From Elusimicrobiota bacterium (GTDB lineage: Bacteria; Elusimicrobiota; Elusimicrobia; UBA1565; UBA9628): DNA of 64,000 nt. Both the position numbers and the translations under genes were made by a program. Where the stretch lies: NCBI GenBank assembly GCA_028868375.1, contig JAGWUP010000007.1, positions 100,950 through 164,949 of the forward strand, given 5' to 3'. Every line of letters begins with the position of its first letter. Position 1 is the stretch's first letter. Positions 36,754-46,570 of the stretch are shown in pieces. Below the pieces are notes generated by a model. That model was not told the origin of the DNA and did no database searches. It saw only the letters and a list, made by a program, of their open reading frames with translations.

Positions 36754-37990
36754 ATGATAAAAAAAACATTAGAAGATTGCTATGCTTTAGCAGATAAAAA
36801 TAATGGGTATTGTTTAGATTTATTTTATATAAATGCTACAACAAAAATGTCTTGGAGATGTAAAGAAGGTCATATTTTTAAAATGACTTTTGGAAATGTT
36901 AATCAGGGTAGATGGTGTAAAATTTGTTATTTAAATAATCATAAAAAATCTTTAGAAGATTGCCATAGGTTAGCCAATTTAAAAGACGGAACCTGTTTGT
37001 CTGATGAATATATAAATTGTAGAACAAAAATGTTGTGGAAGTGCATAAATGGGCATGAATTTTTTATGACTCTAAATAATGTTAGCTGTGGAGAATGGTG
37101 TAAAATATGCTGTATAAATAAATTTAAAAATTCTCTGGAGGACTGTAAGAGATTAGCTGAATCTAGAGAAGGATTTTTCTTGTCACGGTAATTATATAAA
37201 TAGAGACACAAAATATTTATGGATATGTAAGAGAAAACACGAGTTTTGGTTAACTTTTGGTAATGCTAATCAGGGGAAATGGTGTAAAAAATGCGCTGAT
37301 GATAGGAAAAGAGGTTCTTTAGAAAATTGTCATAAATTAGCTAAAAAATACAATGGATATTGTTTAAGTACAAGATATATAGATAGTAATACTAAATTGC
37401 TTTGGAAATGCAATGAAGGCCATGTTTGGGAAATGAAATATAATAATATACAACAAGGTCAATGGTGTAAAAAGTGTAATACTATTAATAGATCTAAAAA
37501 TTTTTTAAATAAATGCCATAGATTGGCGAATATTCAAGAAGGACACTTTTTATCGAAAGAGTATATAAATAATTATGTTAAATATATCTGGAAGTGTAAA
37601 TATGATCATATGTGGGAAGCAACTTATGGAGATGTAAATAAAGGAACGTGGTGTCCCTACTGTGTGCATAGACACTCTAAGCCTGAATTAGAAATATTTG
37701 AATTTGTAAAATCCATTTATCCAGATGCTTTAAATGGAGTCAGAATATTACAAAACAAACGTTTTGAGTTAGATATATATATTCCTTCTTTAAATAAGGC
37801 TATTGAATTTGATGGAATTATATTTCATGGAGAAACAGCTATTTATAATAAAGAATATATTACTGATAGAGATCTAAGAAAAAATCAACAATGCCAAGAA
37901 TCAGGTATCCAACTTTTAAGAATAAAAGAACAAGATTATAAAGAAAACAAGGAATTAATTTTTAAGAAAATTTTAGATTTTCTAGAATAG
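36754..37990 (+). CDS. Five-repeat zinc-finger nuclease (PD-(D/E)xK/Vsr-like C-terminus), one +1 site
   Basis: About 411 aa after a +1 shift at CGG 37186-37188, where frame zero meets TAA immediately. Five tandem repeats of about 57 residues each contain L(E/N)xCxxLA, a G-x-x-L-S-x-x-Y-I stretch, W(K/R)C..(G/K/D)H and WCKxC: a treble-clef-like zinc module. The shift falls in repeat 3 (FFLSGNYINRDTKY), aligned with the other repeats, so it restores the repeat exactly. The C-terminal 100 residues (SKPELEIFEFVK, RFELDIYIPSLNKAIEFDG) are a PD-(D/E)xK/Vsr-like nuclease domain. Such repeat-plus-nuclease proteins act as phage homing endonucleases. Confidence 0.75.
37186..37188 (+). other. CGG +1 site 10 (repeat nuclease)
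   Basis: TCA-C-GGT. Frame zero is CGG TAA. The shift restores repeat 3. Confidence 0.85.
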
Positions 37991-37997
37991 AGTTTTT

Positions 37998-39077
37998 ATG
38001 CCAAATCAAATTCAAATTAATGAAGAAATTTTACTTAAGGTAGCAGAAAAAGAGCCTTCTTTGCAAGAAGCTTTGGCTGTTATTAGAAGAAGTCATCCAG
38101 AAGAAGCCAGAGCAATATCTAGTCATTTATTTAAAGATCATCGGAATCCCTACTATGGGTAACAGGATGAGTTATAAAGATTTTTTAACTAGAAATAGAG
38201 ATAAAGGTGTACATTCTATAACTGATTTAACAGATTTTGGGCTTATCAATAAGCGGACGGAACAGAAGACGAAGGAGATAGGGCATTAAAAACATATGGT
38301 AATATTGCAAGCAAATTATCTAGAAAATATGGAGGCAAGAGTCATAGAATTCATGGGGACACTTTTTCACATTGGTTCCCTAAACCGGAGCAGGCATTGG
38401 GTTTTGCTAAAGAATTAAAAAATGAATTATCTAAAGTTCCCAAGATAGGAGGTAAGATAAATCTTGCTGCCGCTGTTGGAATGGGGGCTAACCCAGAACA
38501 TGCAGAAAGAAGTCTTTTGGAAGCTAAAAATAAATTGGGTCCTATAGTTGGAGGAAAACGTCAAAATATTCATGCACCAGGAGATGCTCCGACAACAATT
38601 CATTCTGATTATGCTGAATCCCTCTTAAACCAACCCCAACTTAAAAACCCACTAGGTAAATCCATCCAAGATCTTTTTCATCCAATATCTGGTCATCCTA
38701 TTTTTAATGGTGGCTGTGTGGGTATAATTTCTGCTAATGACATAGATTTATTAAAACATGAAATCACAGACGATGGATTGGATTTCATAGAACTAGAAAC
38801 TAAATACAATAAACTAGAAAAATCATTGGCTGTTATTAATCCTACAGAAGAATATATAAAACAATTAGGAAAGAAATTCAATCAAGAAACTGTTATTTAT
38901 TCTAATGATGGTATACATAAACTTATATATATAAATGGCCCCAATGTAGGCAAGCTACACAAGGGAGAGGGTATTAATCTATTAAATGATACCCCAACAG
39001 ATTTCTATACTAAATTAGAATATAAAGGGAATTCTATATATTTTAATTATCCATTTGATTTTAATTTAGGATCTTAA
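37998..39077 (+). CDS. Unidentified 358-aa protein, three +1 sites
   Basis: Needs shifts at CGG 38142, 38254 and 38258. The last two are adjacent and give two glycines in a row (NKGGTEDEGDRALKTYGNIA). The joined product is continuous, with no internal stop, to LGS at 39077. Its middle is Gly/Asn/His-rich (INLAAAVGMGANPEHAERSL). It starts with a helical region (LQEALAVIRRSHPEEARAIS). No family recognised. The next gene also contains several sites. Confidence 0.6.
38142..38144 (+). other. CGG +1 site 11 (gene 37998)
   Basis: CAT-C-GGA. Frame zero ends RNPYYG. Confidence 0.7.
38254..38256 (+). other. CGG +1 site 12 (gene 37998)
   Basis: AAG-C-GGA. Immediately followed by site 13. Confidence 0.7.
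38258..38260 (+). other. CGG +1 site 13 (gene 37998)
   Basis: GGA-C-GGA. In phase only if site 12 has shifted, giving Gly-Gly. Confidence 0.7.
39067..39076 (+). promoter_or_regulatory. GGATCTTA element upstream of gene 39099
   Basis: TAGGATCTTA overlapping the end of the previous gene, 22 bases before ATG 39099, followed by GTAATAAATA. Same arrangement as at 14617. Confidence 0.4.
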
Positions 39078-39098
39078 TTCTTTTAGTAATAAATAAAT

Positions 39099-39600
39099 AT
39101 GAGGATTTTAAATTTTAGTAGAATTCCTACTAAAGAAATTAGAAAACTAGCTAGATTTGTATTTAAATTAGTTCCTCAAGAAGTAATTTTATTTACTGAG
39201 ATTCATATACGGAGACAATAATAGCCCTGTATATAAGACTAAAATGATAGGAGAGGCTTATAGTGATGCTCCTACAGAAGTTTTTAAAAAAGGCAATATA
39301 GTATGTAAAAGAAAGAGTTTTAGGGGACATAAAATAAGCGATAAACATATATTTTTTGTTTATATAATGGTTGGTAAGGATATAAAATATCCATATCAAA
39401 ATACTTATAAAAAGAGCGTCCTTGGCCCAATTTACAAAGGCTGGCAAGAAGAACGGAATTCATATTTTAGCCCATGAACGGACGACATGTGGAAACCTTT
39501 TTCTTATTGCCTAAAGATGTGCCTAAACATTGTGAAGTAGATGCTGAACGGATTTGCAAAAGAAGTATTAGAAGAATATAGAAAGAGAAGGAAACGATGA
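39099..39600 (+). CDS. Possible metallopeptidase-like protein, four +1 sites
   Basis: About 165 aa and the densest recoding in the window: CGG at 39210, 39454, 39479 and 39549. Only after all shifts does the frame read continuously to the TGA at 39600, ending DAEGFAKEVLEEYRKRRKR and overlapping the next ATG. The third shift completes ILAHEGRHVETFF, an HExxH-like pattern with spacing H-E-G-R-H that resembles zinc-peptidase motifs or the HEGRH motif of some phage proteins. Function is not certain. Unshifted, the first stop comes three codons after the first site. Confidence 0.55.
39210..39212 (+). other. CGG +1 site 14 (gene 39099)
   Basis: ATA-C-GGA. Frame zero is CGG AGA CAA TAA. Confidence 0.7.
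39454..39456 (+). other. CGG +1 site 15 (gene 39099)
   Basis: GAA-C-GGA. Frame zero ends RNSYFSP. Confidence 0.7.
39479..39481 (+). other. CGG +1 site 16 (gene 39099)
   Basis: GAA-C-GGA. Completes LAHEGRHVE. Confidence 0.75.
39549..39551 (+). other. CGG +1 site 17 (gene 39099)
   Basis: GAA-C-GGA. Opens the last 17 codons to the overlapping stop at 39600. Confidence 0.7.
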
Positions 39601-39842
39601 ATTTAAAAATAATTAGTAAAGGCACTGGTGCTGAGACTCAGGTTATTGATACTGAAACTGGAGAAAAATTAGGAAACGCTAGAGTAGTTGATTGGCATGT
39701 AGAGGCAGGCGGGCTAGCTACTGCTAGAATAGAATTAGTTAAAGTAGAAGTTGAATTAGAAGTTTTAAAAGAACAAGTAAAATTTGATACAATAACTTTA
39801 AAAACAATTAAAAATTTAAAATCTGAACAAAATAAGGAATAA
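39597..39842 (+). CDS. Unidentified 81-aa protein
   Basis: Start overlaps the previous stop (ATGA). A beta-rich N-terminus (NLKIISKGTGAETQVIDTET) and a helical C-terminus. No in-frame CGG. Position before two tail-assembly-like genes. Confidence 0.55.
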   Translation: MNLKIISKGTGAETQVIDTETGEKLGNARVVDWHVEAGGLATARIELVKVEVELEVLKEQVKFDTITLKTIKNLKSEQNKE

Positions 39843-39845
39843 AAT

Positions 39846-40276
39846 ATGGTATTTAATGAAACTGTTTCGTTTGAATTGAGTGTTACTGGTAATAAAACTG
39901 GCGAAAAATACGTAGGCAGTTTTAAGTGTAAACCTTTACTAAATCCTCGTGATGAACGGACTTAGAGATAAGATTCGTAGGGAACTTTTAGGTAATTTTG
40001 GTATAGATAGTTCTCCCCGTGCTGCTGAATTAGCTATCACCTTAAGTGAATTATCTGTTAGACTAGTAGATGCACCAAAATGGTGGAAAGATAGTCAATC
40101 TGGTTTGGAACGGATTTGACGATAATGTTCTTGAGGAACTTTGGAATGCAGTTATGAAGATCCAGCAACAAACAATTGAAAAGATGCAAAAAGCTGGCGA
40201 ACAGGCTAAAGGCGATCTTAAGCAATTTGTTTCTGGCAATGGTCCTGCGGTTGATTTAAGTAAACCTTCTGTTTAA
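39846..40276 (+). CDS. Possible tail assembly chaperone-like protein, two +1 sites
   Basis: 142 aa with shifts at CGG 39957 and 40111. Frame zero after the first site is CGG ACT TAG and after the second is CGG ATT TGA, so nearly no product is made without shifting. The joined protein runs from MVFNETVSFELSVTG to DLSKPSV. Position two genes before the tape-measure gene and the small size fit the chaperone slot of tailed phages, but no sequence match to a known chaperone is claimed. Confidence 0.5.
39957..39959 (+). other. CGG +1 site 18 (gene 39846)
   Basis: GAA-C-GGA. Frame zero is CGG ACT TAG. Confidence 0.7.
40111..40113 (+). other. CGG +1 site 19 (gene 39846)
   Basis: GAA-C-GGA. Frame zero is CGG ATT TGA. 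Confidence 0.7.
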
Positions 40277-40289
40277 TGGATAAGTAAAT

Positions 40290-40712
40290 GTGGAATACGT
40301 TGAATCAATCCAATTATGTGCTCTAAGAGATGTAGTTTATAGAAAATCAGAGTATTTATTAAGAAGGATTATGAGATGGTATTCTGAGAAATTCCATACT
40401 CCTCTATTAGAAGTAGAAAATATTCCTATAGAAATTATACTACAGCATTATTTTGAGTGTATATATGAAGAACAAGAATCTCAAGATAGACTTGAAGAAA
40501 TTAAGTCTTTAATTAAAGATAAAGAAGAAGTGGAACAGCAAGAGATTAAAAAGGAAGCTTCTGAATCTGAATTTTATCAGATGGTTCAAAAGGAACTTAA
40601 AGAGAATCAAAATAAAGAAAAAGTTCCTAATAAAAAGCAAATAAATAATGATAAATTAAAGTCTTTATTGCGTTTTGCTGAACAAGATAGTTTGGGGCCT
40701 AAAAAGAAGTAA
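40290..40712 (+). CDS. Possible second tail assembly chaperone-like protein
   Basis: 140 aa from GTG 40290. Helical, highly charged C-terminal half (KEEVEQQEIKKEASESEFYQ). In many phages two overlapping products precede the tape measure; this gene is separated from 39846 by 13 bases and I see no slippery -1 heptamer joining them. No in-frame CGG. A weak call based on position. Confidence 0.4.
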   Translation: MEYVESIQLCALRDVVYRKSEYLLRRIMRWYSEKFHTPLLEVENIPIEIILQHYFECIYEEQESQDRLEEIKSLIKDKEEVEQQEIKKEASESEFYQMVQKELKENQNKEKVPNKKQINNDKLKSLLRFAEQDSLGPKKK

Positions 40713-40724
40713 TCTTTAATATAT
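40711..40724 (+). promoter_or_regulatory. AATCTTTAATATAT element before gene 40723
   Basis: Overlaps the stop of the preceding gene and the ATG of the next, preceded by GT. Best match to the shared word in the late region. Confidence 0.35.
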
Positions 40725-40875
40725 GCCTACAAATATAAAACATACTATAGAGGAATGTAATAATTTGGCATTATCTAGAGGCGGATTATGTCTATCTACT
40801 GAATATATAAATAATAAGGATGAAGTTAATGAGATAATTAAGCAGTGGTTATTAGGTGAAGTTTATGGCAGATAA
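40723..40875 (+). CDS. Short protein carrying half of a nuclease zinc repeat
   Basis: 50 aa. Residues 8-31 (TIEECNNLALSRGGLCLSTE) match the first half of the 57-residue repeats of the nuclease at 36754 (LEDCHRLAN..GTCLSDEYIN). Then the match ends and the sequence reads DEVNEIIKQWLLGEVYGR. It overlaps the tape-measure start. Probably a remnant or fragment of a homing element now reused or decaying. Confidence 0.5.
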   Translation: MPTNIKHTIEECNNLALSRGGLCLSTEYINNKDEVNEIIKQWLLGEVYGR

Positions 40876-43229
40876 GTCATTCAGTATTTCTGCGAGATTC
40901 GAAGATTCTGGCCGGTAAAAAAATAGGCCAATCTTTACGTCAATTGGATGCTGAAATTAAAAAGTTTAATAGATCTTTTTCTAGCTTAAATACTGCTGAG
41001 GTCAAACAACAACTTCAATTCTCTAAGGCTATTTTAGATACTACAGATAAACAGAAAAAATTTAAAAATATAACTGAGGATTCTTTTAAAGTTGTTGAAA
41101 AGTTCTATAGCAGAGGATTATTAAATGAAAAGAAAGCTTTAGAGCAAGTAAATAAGCAAATAGATGTATATGCTAATAAACATAAAACTTTACAATCTAG
41201 ATTGGAGTCTGCCAGAGTTTCTGGCCAAACTAGAAGGGCTGAAAATATAGAATCTTTGATGGGAAGATATGAGTCTCGTACTATGGGGGCGATGTCAAAA
41301 AAGAAAGAATTAGAAGAGACTATAAATACTTTACAACAGAATCCTGGATTGATTGAAAAAATTAAAAGTGCCGTGACTGGGAAGAATGTAATAGCTTTGG
41401 GTGCCGTAGCTGCTGCTGTTGGTGCTGATTTTGAAATTTTTCAGAATTTGAAGAACTTACCATCTAGGGCTATAGCCGGAACTCAGGCTGGCACTAATCA
41501 AGCAGCTAGAGAATTGGCTGGGGGAAATTTATCCTCAATATTTGCTATGCAAAACGCTGGGGCTCAAAGTGCTATCAATAAAGCTTCTGGTCAAGGAGCG
41601 CCCAAAGGAATTGAATGGGCCAAAATATTTGGCGGGGGTGCATTTGCAGCAGCAGGCGCAGCAGCATTAGTTGCTGGAACTGGCGGACTACCCCTTCCTT
41701 TAATAGGTCTTGCGGGAGGACTTGGTGCTGGATATTCTGGTATAATGAATTTAAAAAACAATGTTCCAGCCAAAGCAGAAGCTCAAAATATAAATGAGGC
41801 TATTCAATTACAAAAACAAATAAATGCTGCTCCATTTTTAGACATAGAAACTGCTGATTTAAATTCTAAATCTAGGGGGCGCATGGAATTATATAGAAGA
41901 TTATATACAGGAGAGGGAGGGGCAGAAAATATATTTCAGGCTGGTAAGAATTTAGCTTTTATGGGAGAATCAGAAAGTGCTCAGTCTGCACTACAATTAG
42001 AACAAAGAATTGGTGGTACTAGGACTAAGACCTTTTTCCCAAATATGGCTAGAATAGTAGGACAAGGAATTTCTACTTCTGGTGCTGCCGCTATTACGGC
42101 TGGGATTAGTCAAATCGGTGGTCAAACAGGACCCGGTGCCGTTAGTAAACTTATTCAAGATTTAATTGCTCGTGGTTTTGAAAAGACAGATGATAGAGTT
42201 TTCGTAGAAAAAATGGGTAAATTTGTATCAGACAATACGATTGGTGTTGGCGGCCAACTAATGAGTGATAAGTTTGGCCAAGCAATGATGGCAGCCCTTC
42301 CTAAAAATCCTCAAGAATTTCAAGTCAATGCAGCAATGCAAGGAGTAGGATTATTTGGTAATATTTTTGGCAAACAGACTGGTTTTCAAGGTGCAGTTGG
42401 TTTTGAAACTGCTAAAGGGATGGGGTTTGGTGGCATACAATCACAAGCTTTGACATCAGCTCAAATACCAGAACTGTTAAGTGGTTCTGCTAGACTTAGA
42501 GCATTAGGGATTTCCAATAAGCAAGCTAGACAATTTGAACAAAAAAGATTAATGACTACACTACAGGCAGAATTTCCCTCTGGATCGGAAGATTTTGGTT
42601 TGATGGCTGACATACAGCGTCATGGAAGTCTTCAGGGGGCTTTAAATGCTGCAAATAAAAGCGGTAAAATAAATACGTATGCTGCCCTAATGCAATCTAG
42701 AGGAACTTTTGGTACAAATGCTAAATTTGAAGATGTATTGCAAGATTTAAAATTAGCCAGTATTGATGTATCAAAATTGGGAAAGCCAAGAAGATCCAGA
42801 AGAGGGGAAGTTGGCATTACATCTACTGCTGCTGCTGCATTACAATCAGGAGCTGAAAAGGAAACTTATCTCAGAGCACAAGAACAGGGTGGCGATAGAT
42901 CTAGAATAGAACAAGCATTAGGTAATACAACGGGAATGTTGGCCGCTCAACGTTCTATTGCAGACTTAGGCAAAGAAGCCAATGAAACAGCCATGTTGAT
43001 GAGAAAATTAAATGAAGCTTTAGCTTCTGGTGATTTTACTAAATTCTATGATGTCGCTGAAACCTACAAAAAATTACAAGATGTAAATACTGCCATTGAG
43101 CAAAATCAAAACGAACAAAGAATGATACATGATGATCCAAGAACTAGGAAACATCTTGCAGAATTAGAACATGCTCGTCAAAGTGAAATTCAACAAAGAA
43201 CTGAATTAATGAAACAACTTGGTATATAA
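40865..43229 (+). CDS. Tape measure-like tail protein, one +1 site
   Basis: About 787 aa after a +1 shift at CGG 40913-40915 (codon 17), where frame zero is CGG TAA, an immediate stop. The shifted frame reads GKKIGQSLRQLDAEIKKFNR onward. It has a helical N-terminus rich in coiled coil, a hydrophobic Gly/Ala segment near residues 165-310 (ALGAVAAAVGADFE, GGGAFAAAGAAALVAGTGGL) and further helices, the usual plan of tape measures. It would set tail length and span the inner membrane at infection. The very early site means nearly all of the protein depends on recoding. Confidence 0.7.
40913..40915 (+). other. CGG +1 site 20 (tape measure)
   Basis: GGC-C-GGT, codon 17. Frame zero is CGG TAA. Confidence 0.8.
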
Positions 43230-43230
43230 A

Positions 43231-45034
43231 ATGGCTTTTAGATATCAAATAAAACCAAATTCTGATATTGATGAAGCCAATTCTGGATGGTTAGTTTTTT
43301 TTGCTAGAGTAGATGATTCTCGGTTTTGATAGAGGATCTACTAATCAAATAAATGAAATTCCAGAAAAGTCACCGATTTTGGTGGAAAATTCTTGTATCA
43401 GTTTTAATATCACGACATCTAAATCCAATCACACATCTGCTGCCACTTTAGTGTTATTAGAAGATGGCTTGAATTATTCAGATAATTTAAATCCAGGAGA
43501 TTGGGTATTAATATGGGCATTTACAAATACTATTGATAAAATTAGAGTTTCTAATAAAATAAAACAAGGATTAACTGCCAATGATTTTAATGATGGTCTT
43601 AAATTTATTGGTAGAATTAGAACCATAGGAAGAAATGTAACTAAGGATCCAAATGTTGGGAAAAGAGTTGTTCAGCATAATGTAATGGCACAAGGATTCT
43701 CAGAGTTAGATAGTGAAATTTATTATAATTATGAAACAGCGGTAGATTATAAGCCAGAACAATCTATTTTATGGATGCAAGACTTTGGTTTTGCGGTAAA
43801 TGATCTTTTAAAACAAGGATCTGTTGATGAAGATCAAGCGGTAGAACAATTAATTAAAGTAGGCTTAGGGCTTAGTGCCAGTAATATAACCAATCAAGGT
43901 CCATCGAACGCTCTGCCCCCTTCCCCCAACAAAGCCTTAATGATTCCTAATTCTGTAGCAAGACTATTATTAGGAGCTTTTTCTAAAACGAAAGAAGTTC
44001 TTTCTTATGCTGATTTATTGCAGATGTTTATAGGTATCCAGTCTTATGATGGACAGAATCCTAGAAATAATTGGTCTTCTGGTGCCAATAATGGTGCTGT
44101 TCCAGAAAATTTAGTTGATTTACTTCCAGATTTAATAAGAAATAATGGAAATACTTATCATACAAAAAATCCATTAGCAGGACAATTTATTCCCCAGATT
44201 ATATTTTTTGATAGAGTCCCGTTATGGTCTGTTATAAAAAGTTTTATAAATGAACCTGTAGATGAAATATATACCTGCATAAAACCAAGGCTTGACGATG
44301 GCAGACTATTGCCTACCTTTGTAGCTAGACAAATTCCGTTTACTAGTGACGCTTTTGAATCTAGTATTTCTTTTACAAGATTTTCTAGTTTGCCAAGATG
44401 GGTTATACCGGATTCATTAGTATATTCTGAAGAATTTGTTAAAGATGAAACTAATAGAGTTAATTATGTACAGTTTTTAGGCCAAGATGTTACTGAAGGC
44501 TTGCCGCCACAAATCAATAGACCAGCTCAGTTTGTGGTAGCCCCTCCAGAAGTTAACACGCCAGATATACAAATATATGGACTTCGTATGAGATTTATAA
44601 ATTCTAATGTCCAGATAGCTCCAGCGGCTGGCATAGGAAATCCTCAAGCTTGGAATGATTTATTGGCCAATGCATATTTTGGATTACAGAAAAGATATTC
44701 TGGAACATTAATTGTAAAAGGCCGACAAGAACCTATAGCTGAAGGAGATAATTTAGAATACAATGGTAACCTATATCATATAGAAAGAATAATGCACCAG
44801 GGAAGTGTAGATTTTTTGAGTGGTAAAAAAGTTTTTAGAACTACATTCCAGCTATCTTACGGAATTAGTTTAGCTTCATTTAAAAATACACAATTTATTT
44901 TTCCTGTTGTTGGAGAAAATAACAGTAATCCTACGGCAGAGCCTATAAATAAAACATTAGATTTAAATAAATTTTCTTTGGGCATTACAACTAATCCTGA
45001 TTTTGCAGCCCCAACATCAAATGAGGAAGTATAA
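43231..45034 (+). CDS. Baseplate hub-like protein, one +1 site
   Basis: About 600 aa after a +1 shift at CGG 43321-43323 (codon 31); frame zero is CGG TTT TGA. The shifted frame gives DSGFDRGSTNQINEIPEKSP and continues to the end. Strand-rich protein with ITTSKSNHTSAATLVLLEDG and GDWVLIW, resembling hub proteins of contractile tails, next to the spike gene at 45035. Seven CGG triplets are in other phases. Confidence 0.55.
43321..43323 (+). other. CGG +1 site 21 (hub)
   Basis: TCT-C-GGT, codon 31. Frame zero is CGG TTT TGA. Confidence 0.8.
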
Positions 45035-46022
45035 ATGTCAATAGAAACAGACAGCGGTTCCATTATACCTAGCGGTCATCCTATAGCATTAAATGGTCAA
45101 CCGTCTATAAAAAAAATAGCTTTAAGTGAGGCGACCTTAAGAGTTGGAAGAATAATAAAAATATATAATCCTACCGATCAAGCTAATTTAAGCAAAAAAT
45201 GGATTGAATATGATATTTTAGTAGATAGAGCTAATAGTATGGGAATCCATACCCAAATAGTTTATCCTCATTGTGTTATTGCAAATTTATTTGGAGGAGC
45301 TGCTGACTATATAGAATATACTCTAAGACAGGAATCATTAAATTCTCCGTCTAATAATAAAACTTATTTAGGATCGTGGGTTTTATTGTTATGCATGGAT
45401 TCTAATGCTAATCAGTCTTTAATAATAGGAGGAATAAAGCATCCGAAAGCCCCTACTCAGAATCCTGATGATGGCCACCATTACACCTTTTCTTTTAACG
45501 GTACTTTATTAAAAATAGCTAATGATGGGTCTGTTTCCTTAACTATACAAGGTCCCACCAAATCAGACGGAACAGTAAGTTCCAAAATAAGTAGTTCATT
45601 TAGTTTTAACGCAGACGGTTCTATTAAATTAAATAGTGGCTCAGCCAATACAGGAGAAGTAGATATAACAGCTACTTCTCATGTAAATATTAAAAGTTCG
45701 GGCGTAAATACTGGCGCAGCCACTGACGCCACTATTTTAGGAACTACTTATAGGACAGCAGAAGGATCTACGAATAATTTGTTAGCTACAAATATGACTA
45801 CCCTATCTACTGAAATGGCTACTGCGTCTGGTCTGTGTGATTCTATTTCAGCTCTACACATAATCCCTATAGTAGGGCCAATACTTGCTTCTCCCTTGGT
45901 TGCTAGTTTAGGAGTCTCGTTAGCAACTATGTCAACTGGTTTTGCAACTATGTCTTCTGCAATAAGTTCATTTGAATCAAATGCTTCAAACTATCGGCAG
46001 CAAAGTTAACAAATCGGACTAA
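45035..46022 (+). CDS. Baseplate spike/OB-fold protein, +1 site near the C-terminus
   Basis: 324 aa in frame zero ending NYRQQS at 46009, or 328 aa ending NYGSKVNKSD at 46022 if the in-frame CGG at 45995-45997 is shifted. The N-terminal part (RVGRIIKIYNPTDQ, YDILVDRANSMGIH) has an OB-like fold and SWVLLLCMDSN..LIIGGI is typical of gpV/gp5-type spike proteins. The C-terminal part has repeated Gly/Ser/Thr strands. I favour the shifted ending because it leaves three bases to the next ATG, like most neighbouring genes. Confidence 0.65.
45995..45997 (+). other. CGG +1 site 22 (spike C-terminus)
   Basis: TAT-C-GGC. Changes only the last residues, so it is weaker evidence than the others. Confidence 0.5.
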
Positions 46023-46025
46023 CAT

Positions 46026-46553
46026 ATGGCACTTCAATTAACGGCAGATCAAGCCACAGTAATAAATAATGTTGAAAATAACATCCAAAACGCTTTGGCC
46101 AATGGAGTTATAGATAGTGCCGCTAGCCCTAATAGTGTAGTTTTGCCAATGCAAAGCTATTCTACCATAGATTCTTCATTGCTTTCTACAGTCAAAGCCC
46201 CTTTTAAATCTACTCTTGCTGCATTTTTGGCTTCTTTAGAAGCGGTTACGGTTGTTTCTTCTTTTTCTAATAGCTGGGTTAATCTAGGAACAACTAATTA
46301 TAGTGTTGGATTTTATAAGAATCAACTAGGTGAAGTTAAATTAAGAGGAGCAATATCTTCCGGCACAGTCGGTAGCACAGCCTTTGTTTTGCCTGCTGGC
46401 TATAGACCTTCTAAAACTATGGTATTTGCTGTTATAAGCAATAGCACAATTGGGGCTGTTCAGATAGATAATAGTGGCAATGTTACACCAATTTCTCCCT
46501 CCAGTAATGTTTCTGTATTCCTGGATGGCATTAACTTTTTAGCAGATCAATAA
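46026..46553 (+). CDS. Tail fibre/receptor-type domain protein
   Basis: 175 aa. The C-terminal half (WVNLGTTNYSVGFYKNQLGE followed by VKLRGAISSGTVGSTAFVLP and AGYRPSKTM) matches the beta-sandwich head common in tail fibres and baseplate ends (xxG.V.LxG.ixxG......LPaGYRP). The N-terminal helix may trimerise. It probably faces the outside. Confidence 0.65.
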   Translation: MALQLTADQATVINNVENNIQNALANGVIDSAASPNSVVLPMQSYSTIDSSLLSTVKAPFKSTLAAFLASLEAVTVVSSFSNSWVNLGTTNYSVGFYKNQLGEVKLRGAISSGTVGSTAFVLPAGYRPSKTMVFAVISNSTIGAVQIDNSGNVTPISPSSNVSVFLDGINFLADQ

Positions 46554-46557
46554 AAGC

Positions 46558-46570
46558 AATCTTTAATAAT
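46558..46570 (+). promoter_or_regulatory. AATCTTTAATAAT element before gene 46571
   Basis: Immediately before ATG 46571, preceded by GC. See the late-region word. Confidence 0.35.

Noticed and set aside
39846..40712. Classical -1 slippery heptamer joining the two chaperone-like genes
   Set aside because: No X XXY YYZ heptamer was seen at the junction and the genes are separated by stop and spacer; the shifts in 39846 are at CGG.
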